A stretch of DNA of 64,000 bases from Comamonas serinivorans (GTDB lineage: Bacteria > Pseudomonadota > Gammaproteobacteria > Burkholderiales > Burkholderiaceae_C), in NCBI RefSeq assembly GCF_002158865.1, contig NZ_CP021455.1:4176001-4240000 (forward strand), written 5' to 3'. The notes under the pieces are model-generated. The model did not search any database. It saw only the letters and a list, made by a program, of their open reading frames with translations, and was not told where the DNA came from. Positions 63,260 to 64,000 of this stretch are shown one piece after another. Made by a program: the position numbers and the translations under genes. Numbering within the stretch: position 1 is the stretch's first letter; every line of letters begins with the position of its first letter.

Positions 63260-64000
<741 letters not shown>

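Overview
The window is GC-rich chromosomal DNA with the gene content and phrasing of a betaproteobacterium of the order Burkholderiales, most likely family Comamonadaceae. This is inferred from an Xps-type type II secretion operon, ahcY under an SAH riboswitch followed by tlyA-metF, a phasin, a FadB-like protein of the dehydrogenase-first type, and tight ATGA-coupled operons. Most genes are on the minus strand.

Layout. 1-9.7 kb: type II secretion operon gspE-F-G-H-I-J-K-L-M-N-D (minus; gspD runs off the left edge). 10-23.5 kb: a surface-polysaccharide (O-antigen-like) locus, rmlB-rmlD-rmlA, gtrA-like, a 704-residue membrane protein, a sugar-type GNAT, rmlC, wzm, wzt, a 985-residue methyltransferase/coiled-coil/double-glycosyltransferase protein and a family 2 glycosyltransferase. 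23.7-28 kb (plus): phasin, DUF3108 protein, TetR regulator, rlmJ. 28.7-33.9 kb (minus): ahcY with its riboswitch, then tlyA-metF-rlpA. 34-42.1 kb: retropepsin-like protease (plus), then a fatty-acid oxidation block on the minus strand (TetR, acyl-CoA dehydrogenase, DUF2147, FadB-like fusion, small membrane protein, thiolase). 42.6-45.2 kb (plus): DUF4124 protein, a stand-alone infA with a glycine-rich RRM protein behind a long leader, yajQ. 45.6-56.9 kb: a second, different type II secretion cluster, gspG-H-I-J-K-L-M-N-D-E (minus) with divergent gspC, lacking gspF. 57.5-62.9 kb: enoyl-CoA hydratase, prfB with its programmed frameshift, an EamA transporter, mnmA and a lone Imm22-type immunity gene. 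62.9-64 kb: 3' end of an rRNA operon (terminator, 5S, 23S, minus).

The strongest unexplained signal is a family of about 52-bp nested palindromes: 17 clear copies from 2.7 to 58.8 kb. Outer arms of the type GGAGTAT/ATACTCC enclose inner arms of the type CCGTTT/AAACGG. In many copies a base change in one arm is matched by the complementary change in the partner arm, which points to selection on dyad symmetry or on an RNA hairpin. Copies sit mostly at gene ends and between cistrons, including between pseudopilin genes of both secretion operons; three lie inside reading frames. A second, GC-rich repeat is seen between rmlD and rmlB, and a similar sequence has entered the FadB-like gene as a 78-bp in-frame insertion flanked by 13-bp direct repeats.
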